A DNA stretch of 64,000 nt. Origin: Lentisphaeraceae bacterium. Lineage in GTDB: Bacteria; Verrucomicrobiota; Kiritimatiellia; RFP12; UBA1067. The DNA lies in NCBI GenBank assembly GCA_004551905.1, contig SFPL01000025.1, positions 8,514 through 72,513 on the forward strand, written 5' to 3'. A program made the position numbers and the translations under genes. Positions 12,001-19,407 of this stretch are shown one piece after another. The notes beneath the pieces were generated by a model. That model saw only the letters and a program-made list of their open reading frames with translations. It had not been told where the DNA came from and searched no databases. Every line of letters starts with the position of its first letter. Position 1 is the stretch's first letter.

Positions 12001-13092
12001 ACCAACTGCGTGTTCCGCAACAACCGGTTTTACTACGGCGTCGGCTACGAATATGGTCAGTCCGGCTCGAAGGCGGCGTACTTCGCGAATTTCGCGAGCG
12101 TCACCATCGAAGGCTGCCTCTTCGTGGACAACGGCACTGGATTCGACTCGGTGGCGCCTCTCGCCAACGCCAAGGCCGCCGTCTTCGAGGCGACCGGCTG
12201 CCGTCTGAACGTTGTCAACACGCGCTTCGTGGCGAACAGCGACTTCGTAAGGAACGTCGGCGGGTTCATCTCGCTCCAGACCGGCACCGGCGGCTCCGTG
12301 TTCCGCAACTGCGTGTTCGCGGGCAACATCAACGCAAATGACAACACGTACGGCGTCAGCGCCGGCAGCGAGTGCTCGATGGGCGGCATAATCTACGTGA
12401 CGGGCAACTTCGAGGAGAGGCCCGAGATCACGATCGACCACTGCACCTTCGCGTACAACCCCGCGGGATCCTACGGCTGCCCGGCAGCCATCTACGTGCA
12501 GCGCGGAATCGTGAACGTCTCGAACTCGATCTTCCACGCGAACATGCTCAGCAGGGAGAACATTTGCCCGGCCGACATCTACGTGAGGTACGAGAACGAC
12601 GATCCGCTTGGCGCGCAGTGCCACGTCTCCTACTCGATGTTCGACGACCTGGGGACGAATAATATCCGCGCCGTTTCCGGAGGAATAATTACTACGAACA
12701 ATGTTTATGTCGCCGATCCTCTGTTGGTGACAACGATGGACGACCTGCTGGCATGTCTGCCCGCGTGCACCGTCTCGGGCGCGCGGCTCTCCCTCGACCG
12801 CAAAAATCTGCGCTTCGTCAACAACGCGGCGACGCTGGAAAGACTGGAGTCGTTCAACATGCACCTCAGGAGCCGCGCGGGCTGGTACGACGAGCGCACG
12901 GGCGAGTGGTGCAGCACCTCCGGCGCGCCCTCGCCGGCGATTGACGCCGGCGACCCGGCGGCGGACTACTCGAAGGAGCCGAACCGCGCCGGAGTGGGCT
13001 TCCCCGGCCGCCGCGTCAACCTCGGCGCATACGGCAACACGCCCTGGGCGTCGATGACTCCGCATCCCGGCAACCTGTTCATTCTGAGGTAG
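1..13092 (+). CDS. Giant LamG / glycine-rich / beta-helix surface protein, 5' end outside window
   Basis: The frame is open from base 1 with no start that looks genuine, so the N-terminus and any signal peptide lie upstream; 4363 residues are visible before the TAG. Modules by nucleotide position: an Ig-like unit (about 616-840); four LamG/concanavalin-like units starting near 867, 1912, 2896 and 3895, each opening with a motif like YVPDGLIGFWDG and followed by a short beta repeat with a WxGLP-type core; a glycine-rich domain (about 4860-5690) with runs of GGC codons; then four tandem right-handed beta-helix modules beginning near 5930, 7786, 9629 and 11524. Each helix module opens with GxSWADA-like and VRGGF motifs, contains many NCxFxxN rungs and ends SPAIDAGDP...NLGAYGNT. 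Linkers contain a conserved GE(V/M/L)PxWxGxGG motif. No autotransporter barrel, LPXTG or PEP-CTERM tail is visible. Likely an adhesin or glycan-binding surface protein; the ligand is unknown. The gene at 33383 is a compact relative. Confidence 0.88.
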   Translation, partial: LEYLESTACAPWIGIDYIHKTSTRTEMVSCIDSSKLRLANYQASFGSRRGGAANESFNFFFKFNGQNRPAWTRNAETQGSDNSYPYDEWVTLECGLDSGLKATWTGETSGKTGSLTSSKNVAGSVPFALFCLNNYNGYGYNYTGDSPAAMKLKSFKIYEDDALVHDYVPARRISDGTLGVYDVIDDQFFSNRGSGSFTAGPEASKLQIAAAIPDQSIVGGAPAEPAVVVTDATTGETLEEGVHYSVSYSGNDTPGTGRVILTGLGAYAGEIGGKDFKTYDGGPATPYPNLSRSYVPDGLIGFWDGIDNSGTGTHDPAAATWVDLSGLGYHGTMNGIATWANGNAMHNEADGHPCVLPAAFSSNWNWHDVTVEFAFRPSELAATRAIFSNYSGASPWGTIISHNNGTTYTDGSIRLYNRDTGGAGDTKIASVVKAGERAYFTILSEYNYMFAFRDSATDVPVNSGSVYGRKVSTSAFEIGGQPDNAAYGMRGDIHFVRVYSRNLDETERAFNRALDVIRYENKSLKYVLPAELPDGYEYDAARDVLRVKIGANAIHTKGLVSINGATAAKMPETFVDIGSTVTLEYSGDGFLGWTNLPSVYTYPGTPTSGRVTFTAAAPVRAVALSSARSAAESELTPYSYVQKGIVRLWDGIDNVGTGVHENTNRWIDLAGSGAQWILRENYGSFAAKALALAGTNKDSAYSEDPVPGYLSVEFCVRKTSGRNLFSNRDDMSRIFILDNDGAFGAYRWHDGSANCQRACQYGYSPLLLEAGNDVTLSAVYANLLSPMKMPDLVYYCNGRRAPYGKSPANFWGQGDYPALGSRYNNNDNVVNGLLYSIRMYDRTLEPVEVAFNAALDQIRFFGADEAATFANMTLPDGYRWNSTESRLEVRLDLRTVRGASSVASGTWFPVGEEVEVVFTPSRPGSPVRWLGLPLKSTLSADKTTLSYTAAAPASVTVMAEQELPALAYVPNGLVALYDAKENVAPGVHSGTTLEWHDLTGRNRQPWTLVRGRASFLDDALEVGGHLAWAGYCPIHQENLLPDWQSVEANITPFRTNGAMLVVFDRNVSRILAVNADPGSRFFCGNKSSKASCATDPAVAGFANDTYSSVYADGGTAPSAFYLGGREITARTVASVDWSTDNDYPSLGGRYNSGDGRYLGLFHVVRLYGRELSATEVAFNAAIDKVRYQGASLPDVLPATLPEGYRYNPAAAALEVNIRAFAAEGSLAVNGGSETNVWVEVGGEVAITATPGAGRGVRDWTGLPGDATISADARTVTFRAASPVEAAVEFANTTAATPASAYNTDGLLAAWDALDANFTSDGWAASGEMPKRTNCLALDGENYIHSTVAGVKSALMEKALTVQMFLRPRNFRWSGGYIHIGTGADVRDLLLSMQGDRSMKSWRGAFGALQYAATSSMNLSYSGIAKPTAEYFGRDTLVSIVRDAEGAKLAIDDGDFCVTNTAYSSIPTTDLVNIGKWIGKKAAEFDLYAVRIYNRVLTPAEMRYNGAVDRARFLGEALELPEGYTNDAGAVKVRYTVTVTDGSGLVSLNGGTPAASIDEWVEKGTAARFVFTPASGYALDAWEGFPDTATYGSGGAVVSLKASSPLAISVSGLELSEGDDLFTSSAALPVPATLGGNKVYTFPAGSYTLVAKSDMTIMQALVVGGGGAGGAYCGGGGGGGAVRFVDRPVFIAAGESVVVSVGAGGAIASASGGAGSKGDSSILSAGDLDIESFGGGGGGGWNSTSPSGGGSIASSGGSANMNTAAHIDGWNYDSKSGYLGGISYNGYNCYTYRLYAPGGGGAGGQGESTAGSETALHGGRGLLCAISGTPTIYGSGGGGGGKGGGHGGINAGNGGTGSANGTAGVDGTGSGGGGGGNGTDYYGGKGGDGTIILSIIPGDHSAAAFKVELDDSAPYLGSPVEPEVTVTLGDTVLVKDVDYTVTYVNNTSPGQGAAIVSGIDGSPAEGLTTTRSFTIAQVIFADFTAAGLADGSSWANAMAPQAALTAAQNAFLANGWAEVWFKAGNYTISAALTLARPCAVRGGFLGDDSDPAALDPSNPETVFDGQGIPSKASAVAQALTDSSPLAGLTSTYERIGFGRFKSHGFVKTGGSSIKFKNCRFFNNTWGVGAASTGRGFNLTGTTLATATFDGCEISGNGENASYCHDPGTGFGGYISTFKRVIIDNSSFVTNGWGGSYRTAQGSAIYVTSAPVTARNTKFVANSIKHPGNGGTVNLVNASGGSAFTNCLWLANGNNWYGAFGNGGHSGALYVNLSSKADTVDLDHCTFAYNIEGSMDKYDKGMQYPAPAGLYVYCGSAKVRNSIFWGNSISSDNTAAADVYLHSNGSADIDYTLFGGLGKDYINSYSGGRMVLGDHIVVGDPNFVTRPETVATYMNKPTEFAIPRSKTSAAGFFYSYTASLRLGIASFDVHIAAGSETYSPAIDGSIASWPVGDEPLPNGGIANLGFYGTTAEAATSLLGVPSVDGDIDVSFPDDEPAPEVSFVLGGDGTPYNAKVTVSAGTGSAAAAGESYQWTRDFIGLQPGDVVKALSGYMFTPGDTLYVKVTISTPGNADVVYTTTAQVAGEVPVWYGHGGDPAKVVHVRSGSTAHNPAGTSWADAFPDLESAYQKLTSERNEIWVAGDIVHTKEPTYFYCNVATTVRGGFTGAEDSLEERPVDTVSTIDGQMLYNCLRPANLSTLTLERLRFKNGYGYGINRPECNGDLVVEDCDFICNGATNNTNLAGCAIRFIRASNSAYPTRNLTVRRCRFEGNGRRYHGNGQLDGACIYINNAASLTVEDSLFITNGAPFSLSSSSSAAVRPAGTCIYADATPVTVTGCRFAGNRSSSGTDGTATYGGLIYLLNACEGSVIRNCAFVANECVTRTATASKAGALGGSIVVNFAEAIREMFIESCTFAWNLSAGYSFPADVSVNKGVANVHNCIFSGGQLGPGIAADTGRYFKIGSSGSLNIDYSMFDCDLKTAIGGSGKIVIAPSCITNANPRFVTSSPELTLRNPENFYAAYDAGVESVAATCDVHLVSAVGYVDNDGVFHTGGNVVSPAIDAGDPADDCSLEPHPNGGFINLGAYGNTVEASRTYSVEPEIVDNLVTVTFPDDTSFPKVDFDLKAAALDYTATVKVFCGTNGFDSASFESPAMPIRGGEHFTYLQGVEPYVSGSTLYVRVLVTSGDHVLTNDTAITVTGEMPSWWGKGGGKGVIHVWAGAPGANDGSCWRDAFTDINSAIAAVDATTKEIWISGDWRLNNRSFTVTPSRSIAVRGGFAAVENTPKERPANTVSVIDGNNSYNPMVINNGAGVAAEVDRLVLYNAYDRGLAKTGGGDLSVISCTFLTNGQNGTNGDANGKGMRVSSAAGARIFVTNSLFMGNMLIHESFNKSTGQGNGSGIYIDSGASLTVVDCRFNGNGHPSVTPSTNHSANPRAGAFYGGAIYSAVPTHLSYSRFCGNRVIHSYNNNAYSGGGTVFLAGAAGGSTVKNCLFAANQDTQNWSGTSLPVTKQGGALVVSLDSAAGTVEIENSTFAYNLCDGKYCAAGLTVVTGSASVKNCVFGGNMIGANASDKAVDINVRSGSSCIVTYTLLSESGALRPTDVATTAEAGGTLELGSGVIYGDPLFVTPIASITNLVYNFDGSVQKIMYFNPSSKPDWMMQNVDAHVLSESGYFTNDGEEHEAEAGVLSPAIDTGDPFDPLRDEYDAPENRAINQGAYGGTRWASKSASGHAEVDGNVLITFPTEFTQPQVEFTVGGEGTFIASATIYLSSNGGSTWDYVSETIGNLVLGQTVTQRVPLVYEPGTVLTAKVVLVANGMDAVATSQGTRAEGELPPWFGHGGDPAKVVHVREGAFGAGNGSSWADAATSLHEGLRLLTAERNELWFAGTNVVAGASPSYNFDFPVLIRGGFDSTEDSIEERKDGVKSLLTANYLFDNLNLANSQSVYIERIIFSKGQTRNFIRNGGAGDLAFSECEFVDGRSNYTGAGGYFTGSSGKTANLAFTNCVFRNNRFYYGVGYEYGQSGSKAAYFANFASVTIEGCLFVDNGTGFDSVAPLANAKAAVFEATGCRLNVVNTRFVANSDFVRNVGGFISLQTGTGGSVFRNCVFAGNINANDNTYGVSAGSECSMGGIIYVTGNFEERPEITIDHCTFAYNPAGSYGCPAAIYVQRGIVNVSNSIFHANMLSRENICPADIYVRYENDDPLGAQCHVSYSMFDDLGTNNIRAVSGGIITTNNVYVADPLLVTTMDDLLACLPACTVSGARLSLDRKNLRFVNNAATLERLESFNMHLRSRAGWYDERTGEWCSTSGAPSPAIDAGDPAADYSKEPNRAGVGFPGRRVNLGAYGNTPWASMTPHPGNLFILR

Positions 13093-13123
13093 TAGCTCGC
13101 CGTTAGATATTAGAAGATTTGGG

Positions 13124-13148
13124 CCAACGCATCATTGGGATGCGTTGG
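13124..13148. terminator. Perfect hairpin between convergent genes
   Basis: A 10-bp perfect stem (CCAACGCATC / GATGCGTTGG) with a 5-base loop lies 31 bases after the giant gene and 80 bases beyond the thiC stop on the other strand. Neither strand shows a clear U-tract, so it may be a bidirectional transcript-end hairpin rather than a classical intrinsic terminator. Confidence 0.55.
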
Positions 13149-13228
13149 AAGTGATTCGGCAGCCATCGGCCAGCGGCAATGCCTATGAAAGCAGGTCTGA
13201 TAGCCGCGTGTGCCGCCGCGGCGGAGCG

Positions 13229-14533
13229 CTATAGGCCCTTGGCGAGCTCGCGGATGCGGCGCGAGGTGCGGACGGCGCAGAACTGCTTGCCGCACATCGA
13301 GCAGTGGTCGTCGCCGTGCGCCTCGTCGGTGAACGCGCGCGTCTTCAGCCACCGCGCCTTCGCGCGCAACGGGTCGAGGCAGAGCTTGAACTGGCGGTCC
13401 CAGTCGAACGCCGCGCGAGCGTCGGACATCGCGTCGTCGCGGTCGCGCGCGCCGGGGAGGCGGCGGGCGACGTCGCCCGCGTGCGCGGCGATCTTGTAGG
13501 CGATGCAGCCCTGGTGCACCTCCTCGGCGTCGGGAAGGCCGAGGTGCTCGGCCGGCGTCACATAGCAGAGGAGCGACGCGCCGTAGGTGGCTGCGGCGGT
13601 CGCGCCGATCGCCGAGACGATGTGGTCATATCCGGGCGCGATGTCGGTGACGACGGGGCCGAGGACGTAGAAGGGGGCTTTCTTGCAGACTTCTTGCTGG
13701 CGCTCCATGTTCATCTGGATCTGGTCGAAGGGGACGTGGCCCGGGCCCTCGACCATCGTCTGCACGCCGCGCGCGCGGCAGCGCTCGACGAGCTCGCCGA
13801 GGACGTCCAGCTCGCCGAACTGCGCGGCGTCGGAGGCGTCGGCGAGGCAGCCGGGGCGCAGCCCGTCGCCCAAGGAGACGGTGACGTCGTGCTCCGCGAG
13901 GATGTCCATCACCTCGTCCCAGTTGGCGTAGAGCGGGTTCTCCGCCTTGTTCTCCATCATCCACTCGGCCATGATCGCGCCGCCGCGCGAGACGATGCCC
14001 ATCTTGCGCTTCATCGCCGCGGGGATGTGCTTTAGGAGGAGCCCGGCGTGCAGGGTCATGAAGTCGACTCCCTGTTCGGCCTGGCGGCGGATGACGCCGA
14101 TGAGAAACTTGGGGTCCATCTTCGGGATGTCGCCGAGGAGCGAAATGGTCTCGTAGATGGGCACGGTGCCGAGCGGCTTCGGCGAGGCGTCGAGCATACC
14201 CTGTCGGATCGTCGCGATCTCGTCCTCGGACGACGCGACCGAGAGGTCCATCACGAAGTCCGCCCCGGCGTCGAGCGCCACCTTGAGCTTCTCGAGCTCG
14301 TCGCCCTTGCCGGAGTGGGTCACGCTGCGGCCGAGGTTGGCGTTGATCTTGGTGGTGAACATCCGCCCCACGCCGACCGGTGTGCAGTTGCGGTGAGCGG
14401 GGTTGAGCGGGATCACCGCCTCGCCGGACTCGACGGCGGCGCGCACCGTCTCGGCGTCGAGTCCCTCGTCCTTGGCAACGCGCTTCATCGCGTCGGTGAT
14501 GATTCCCTTATGGGCTGCTGCAAGTTGTGTCAT
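13229..14533 (-). CDS. thiC: Phosphomethylpyrimidine synthase ThiC
   Basis: A 434-residue radical SAM enzyme that converts 5-aminoimidazole ribotide to HMP phosphate, the pyrimidine half of thiamine. The C-terminal iron-sulfur motif CSMCGKQFC is intact, and the conserved blocks NLGRSVTHSG, EGPGHVPFDQI and TDIAPGYDHI are present. The length matches the short bacterial form that lacks the extra N-terminal domain. The ATG is preceded by an AAGGA ribosome site. It is the last gene of a thiG-thiH-thiC series; about 100 bases carrying a palindromic repeat separate it from thiH, and no second THI box is visible directly in front of it. Confidence 0.96.
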   Translation of the reverse strand: MTQLAAAHKGIITDAMKRVAKDEGLDAETVRAAVESGEAVIPLNPAHRNCTPVGVGRMFTTKINANLGRSVTHSGKGDELEKLKVALDAGADFVMDLSVASSEDEIATIRQGMLDASPKPLGTVPIYETISLLGDIPKMDPKFLIGVIRRQAEQGVDFMTLHAGLLLKHIPAAMKRKMGIVSRGGAIMAEWMMENKAENPLYANWDEVMDILAEHDVTVSLGDGLRPGCLADASDAAQFGELDVLGELVERCRARGVQTMVEGPGHVPFDQIQMNMERQQEVCKKAPFYVLGPVVTDIAPGYDHIVSAIGATAAATYGASLLCYVTPAEHLGLPDAEEVHQGCIAYKIAAHAGDVARRLPGARDRDDAMSDARAAFDWDRQFKLCLDPLRAKARWLKTRAFTDEAHGDDHCSMCGKQFCAVRTSRRIRELAKGL

Positions 14534-14556
14534 GGCTGTTTCCTTTTACTAATATT

Positions 14557-14630
14557 TTTTAGCCACAAGGTACACAAAGTTCACATAGCACACAAAACCT
14601 TGTGCCCCTTGTGTTCTCGGTGGCTGAAAA
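14557..14630. repeat. Imperfect palindromic intergenic element
   Basis: About 74 bases with inverted ends: TTTTAGCCAC on the left and GTGGCTGAAAA on the right, enclosing ACAAGG/CCTTGTG and TACACAAAG/CTTGTGTTC-like arms. It fills almost the whole thiC-thiH gap and is clearly AT-richer than its flanks. The terminal sequence resembles a class of dispersed palindromic intergenic elements (AGCCACAGAG-type) that I recall from several PVC and other environmental genomes. That resemblance is from memory; only one copy was seen in this window. Confidence 0.6.
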
Positions 14631-14635
14631 TCATG

Positions 14636-15748
14636 TCATATCCTGTTGTCCCAGTTCTTGAAGACGACCTCCTGACCGTTCGCCTTGATCGCTTCGTACA
14701 CTTCCTTCGGCGCGCGGCGGTCGGTGAGAGTGAACTGGGCGACGTCGGCGGCGTGCTCCTTTTCGAGCACGGCGTAGCCGCCCGGCGTCACGCGCGAGCC
14801 GGCGCTCATGTTGTCCGCCGCCACTTGGACGATGTAGTCGCGGAACTTCGGAGCCTCGCGGGTCGAGACGGTCATGCAGCACTGCGGGAAGCAGATGCGG
14901 AAGGCGAGCATCATCAGGTCGACGTCGCGCTCCTCGACTTCGCACGGCGGCACGAACCCGCCCTCGACGCGGCAGAAGCGCGGGAAGGCGAACTGCACCT
15001 TCGACTCGTAGCACTCCTTCATGAGGTAGAGCGCGTGCGCCGCGAGGCTCGCCGCCTCCCTGCGCCACGGCGTAAGCCCGAGCAGGAAGGCGCAGCCGAG
15101 GATGCGGAAGCCGGCCCTGCCGGCGCGGAGCTGGGTCCAGAGCCGCCATTCGTAGTTGGACTTCGGCCCGGCCGGGTGGAAGTACTTGTAGCGTTCCTGG
15201 TCGTAGGTCTCCTGGAAGCAGGTGAGGGACTCGAAGCCGGCCTTGAACATCGCGCGGTAGCCTTCCTCGGTCTGCGGCGCGACTTCGAGCGAGAGGTTGG
15301 AGAACATCGGCTTCAGGAGGCGGGCGACGTCGCAGAAGTGCTCGACCGAGTTGACCTTCGGGTCTTCGCCGGCGACGATAAGGAGGTTGTCGATGCCGCT
15401 TTCCCGGATCGCCTCGGCCTCGACGCGGATCTCGTCCAGGGTAAGGTTGCGCCGCACCGTGCCGGTGTGCTCGCGGCGGAAGTCGCAGTAGCGGCAGTGG
15501 TTGACGCAGGTGTTGCCGATGTAGAGGGGGGCGTAGACGCTGACGGTCTTGCCGTAGTACTTGATCCGCGCGAGGCGGGCCTTTTTGCGCATCGCGTCCA
15601 TGAAGGGGTACGCGGCGGGCGAGATGAGGTTGAGGAGGTCGAACCAGTCGTGGCGGTCCTTCGCGAGCGAAGCCTCAACCATCTCCGGCGTCACCTTGGC
15701 GAAGTAGTCGTCGACCTGCTCGGCCGTGTATTTCAGCAGCGGGAACAT
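14636..15748 (-). CDS. thiH: 2-iminoacetate synthase ThiH
   Basis: A 370-residue radical SAM enzyme that cleaves tyrosine to dehydroglycine (2-iminoacetate) for the thiazole half of thiamine. The CVNHCRYC motif supplies the three cluster cysteines (CxxxCxxC), and the family blocks YIGNTCVNHCRYC and FQETYDQERY are present. The length is typical. It starts 8 bases after the thiG stop, so the two are surely co-transcribed from the riboswitch-controlled promoter. ThiS, ThiF and ThiE, which normally work with it, are not in the window. Confidence 0.95.
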   Translation of the reverse strand: MFPLLKYTAEQVDDYFAKVTPEMVEASLAKDRHDWFDLLNLISPAAYPFMDAMRKKARLARIKYYGKTVSVYAPLYIGNTCVNHCRYCDFRREHTGTVRRNLTLDEIRVEAEAIRESGIDNLLIVAGEDPKVNSVEHFCDVARLLKPMFSNLSLEVAPQTEEGYRAMFKAGFESLTCFQETYDQERYKYFHPAGPKSNYEWRLWTQLRAGRAGFRILGCAFLLGLTPWRREAASLAAHALYLMKECYESKVQFAFPRFCRVEGGFVPPCEVEERDVDLMMLAFRICFPQCCMTVSTREAPKFRDYIVQVAADNMSAGSRVTPGGYAVLEKEHAADVAQFTLTDRRAPKEVYEAIKANGQEVVFKNWDNRI

Positions 15749-15756
15749 CGGAGCGG

Positions 15757-16521
15757 CTACTTGAAGATGTCCATCGGGCTGGTGGCGCTCGCGGTGGCGC
15801 GGGAGGAGGGAGGACCGGCCTTGAGCGCAATTTCGGCGGCCTGGACGGCGAGGCCGAACGCCTTCGCCATGGCCACCGGGTCGTCCGCCACGGCGACGGC
15901 GGTGTTGGCGAGGACGGCGTCAGCGCCGAGCTCGATCGCCTCGGCGGCGTGGGAGGGGAGGCCGATGCCGGCGTCGACGACGACGGGCACGTGGCTCTGC
16001 TCGACGATGATCTCGATCATGTCGCGGGTGCGGATGCCGCGGTTGGAGCCGATGGGGCTGCCGAGCGGCATAACCGCCGCGGCGCCGGCGTCCTCGCAGT
16101 GGCGCGCGAGGACGGGGTCGGCGTTGATGTAGGGGAGGACGACCATCCCGAGCTTCGCGCATTCCCTCACAGCCTCCAGCGTCTCGACCGGGTCTGGCAG
16201 CAGGTAGCGCGCGTCGGGGTGGACCTCGATCTTGATCCAATTGTAGCCGGCGGCGAGCCCAAGCTTGGCGATGCGCACGGCCTCGGCGGCGTTGCGCGCG
16301 CCGGAGGTGTTGAGCATCACCTCGACCTTCGAGCGGTCGATGACGCCGAGGATGTCGTCGTGCGCGGCGTCGTCCTCATGGACGCGCGTGAGCGCGGTGG
16401 TGACGAGCTCGGTGCCGCTCGCCGCGATGGCTGCCTTCAGGAGCTCGCCCGAGGCGAACTTGCCTGTTCCCAGAAAGAAGCGGCTCGAGAACTTCCTGCC
16501 GCCGATGACCAGTTCCTTCAT
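15757..16521 (-). CDS. thiG: Thiazole synthase ThiG
   Basis: A 254-residue TIM-barrel enzyme that assembles thiazole phosphate from DXP, 2-iminoacetate and ThiS thiocarboxylate. Recognised from VMLNTSGARNAAEAVRIA, the KIEVHPD block and the C-terminal ADAVLANTAVAVADDP. The start was placed at the ATG at 16521 (MKELV), not at an in-frame ATG 21 bases upstream, because a strong GGAGGAAGGA site (16534-16525) sits just before it and the upstream ATG falls inside the riboswitch. The last 20 or so residues are Ala/Ser/Thr-rich and ordinary for the family. Confidence 0.96.
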   Translation of the reverse strand: MKELVIGGRKFSSRFFLGTGKFASGELLKAAIAASGTELVTTALTRVHEDDAAHDDILGVIDRSKVEVMLNTSGARNAAEAVRIAKLGLAAGYNWIKIEVHPDARYLLPDPVETLEAVRECAKLGMVVLPYINADPVLARHCEDAGAAAVMPLGSPIGSNRGIRTRDMIEIIVEQSHVPVVVDAGIGLPSHAAEAIELGADAVLANTAVAVADDPVAMAKAFGLAVQAAEIALKAGPPSSRATASATSPMDIFK

Positions 16522-16529
16522 TGTTCCTT

Positions 16530-16606
16530 CCTCCGCCGGCATTACCCGGATCAGGTTCGCGGGTCTTATCTCAGCAGGCGACGCACCCTGCGCGCCAGCA
16601 CCCCGT
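16530..16606 (-). promoter_or_regulatory. TPP riboswitch (THI box)
   Basis: Read on the minus strand, the segment carries the THI-box signature: an initial GGGGTGC, the core CTGAGAT, then GACCC, GAACCTGATC and GGGTAATGCCGGCG. The 3' end runs directly into the GGAGGAAGGA ribosome-binding site of thiG. Ligand binding therefore most likely blocks translation initiation, because there is no space for a separate terminator. It should repress thiG-thiH, and thiC if transcription continues through the palindromic element. Confidence 0.95.
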
Positions 16607-16618
16607 TGATGGGTGTGT

Positions 16619-16627
16619 ATTATACCA
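16619..16627 (-). promoter_or_regulatory. Extended -10 promoter for thiG operon
   Basis: On the minus strand the sequence reads TGGTATAATACAC, an extended -10 element whose predicted start point lies a few bases before the riboswitch. No good -35 is visible, as expected for a TGn-type promoter. The same TGGTATAAT string recurs before several other genes in the window. Confidence 0.7.
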
Positions 16628-16647
16628 TAAATTTGCGTTTGCCCCTA

Positions 16648-16676
16648 TTGCGTCTTTCCGCCGGATGTGATATACT
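16648..16676 (+). promoter_or_regulatory. Promoter of rpoD
   Basis: TTGCGT (16648-16653), a 17-base spacer and TATACT (16671-16676) give a sigma-70 promoter with about 50 bases of leader before the rpoD ATG. A second TTGACA (16688) and TATACT (16714) lie downstream but are 20 bases apart, so they are less convincing. The promoter is back to back with the thiG promoter. Confidence 0.6.
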
Positions 16677-16732
16677 ACACCAAACACTTGACAAAGTGAG
16701 AATGGGTGGACTGTATACTGGAGCGACCAAAA

Positions 16733-18808
<2,076 letters not shown>

Positions 18809-18823
18809 CGAACACGAAAGTCC

Positions 18824-18850
18824 GCCCGCCTGGGTTGCGAACCGGCGGGC
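18824..18850 (+). terminator. GC-rich hairpin after rpoD
   Basis: GCCCGCC pairs with GGCGGGC, with an inner GGTT/AACC stem around a GCG loop. There is no U-tract after it, so it may reduce rather than stop transcription into the gene at 18897. Confidence 0.45.
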
Positions 18851-18896
18851 ACAACCTGAAACCAGAAACCAGGAAGAAAGAAGGAGAAGAGAAGTA

Positions 18897-19394
18897 ATGA
18901 ACTGCATCATCAACGGAGTGTGTGGCCTCTTTGCCGCCCCCACCCAGTGCGCGGCGATCACTCTCGCCGTCGTCGCGTTCGTCGCCGGCGTGCTGGCGAC
19001 GTGCATCGTCTGCCGCCTCTGCCGCGGCTGCGGCTGCAAGTCCGGCAAGTCCCAGTCCCGCCAGGGCGCGCGCCCTCAGCAGGCGCCCCGCCGCGTGGAG
19101 CAGCCGTTCGAGAAGCGCAAGCCGCATCCCGCCCCCGCCGATGGCTCGGTGGAGATCTACGTCGGCAACCTGAGCTACGACATGACGGAGGACCAGCTCC
19201 GCGCCGAGTTCGAGGCGTTTGGCAAGGTCAACTCGACCAGACTGGTGATGAACCGCTTCAACGGCAAGTCCAAGGGCTTCGGCTTCGTCCAGATGCCGAA
19301 CCGGGACGAGGCGGAGCGCGCGTGCGCGGCGATCAACGAGAAGGAGATCATGGGCCGCCGCGTGAAGTGCAACGAGGCCAAGAACCTCATCTGA
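18897..19394 (+). CDS. Membrane-anchored RRM RNA-binding protein
   Basis: A 165-residue protein. Residues about 15-38 are a hydrophobic helix (AAITLAVVAFVAGVLATCIV) followed at once by a Cys/Arg-rich stretch (CRLCRGCGCK), a basic Gln/Pro/Arg linker, and then one RNA-recognition motif (about residues 85-165) with RNP2 IYVGNL and RNP1 KGFGFVQM. Small bacterial RRM proteins usually consist of the RRM alone and are cytosolic, so the transmembrane segment is unusual. An AAGGAG site precedes the ATG. It sits between rpoD and the DJ-1 gene. Probably an RNA chaperone-like protein tethered to the inner membrane; the targets are unknown. Confidence 0.85.
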   Translation: MNCIINGVCGLFAAPTQCAAITLAVVAFVAGVLATCIVCRLCRGCGCKSGKSQSRQGARPQQAPRRVEQPFEKRKPHPAPADGSVEIYVGNLSYDMTEDQLRAEFEAFGKVNSTRLVMNRFNGKSKGFGFVQMPNRDEAERACAAINEKEIMGRRVKCNEAKNLI

Positions 19395-19407
19395 ACGGGG
19401 GCCGCCC

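Noticed and set aside
10186..13065. A 959-codon open frame on the minus strand opposite the giant gene
   Set aside because: It is antisense to a repeat protein with clear domains, its product is Arg/Val/Glu/His-rich with no motif, and such shadows are expected at this GC content.
12900..13092. Autotransporter barrel or PEP-CTERM tail at the end of the giant protein
   Set aside because: The last residues form the end of a beta-helix module; there is no barrel, no PEP motif and no terminal helix plus Arg cluster.
14048..16132. A 694-codon plus-strand frame across thiC, thiH and thiG
   Set aside because: Antisense to three recognised thiamine genes; no start signal or protein motif.
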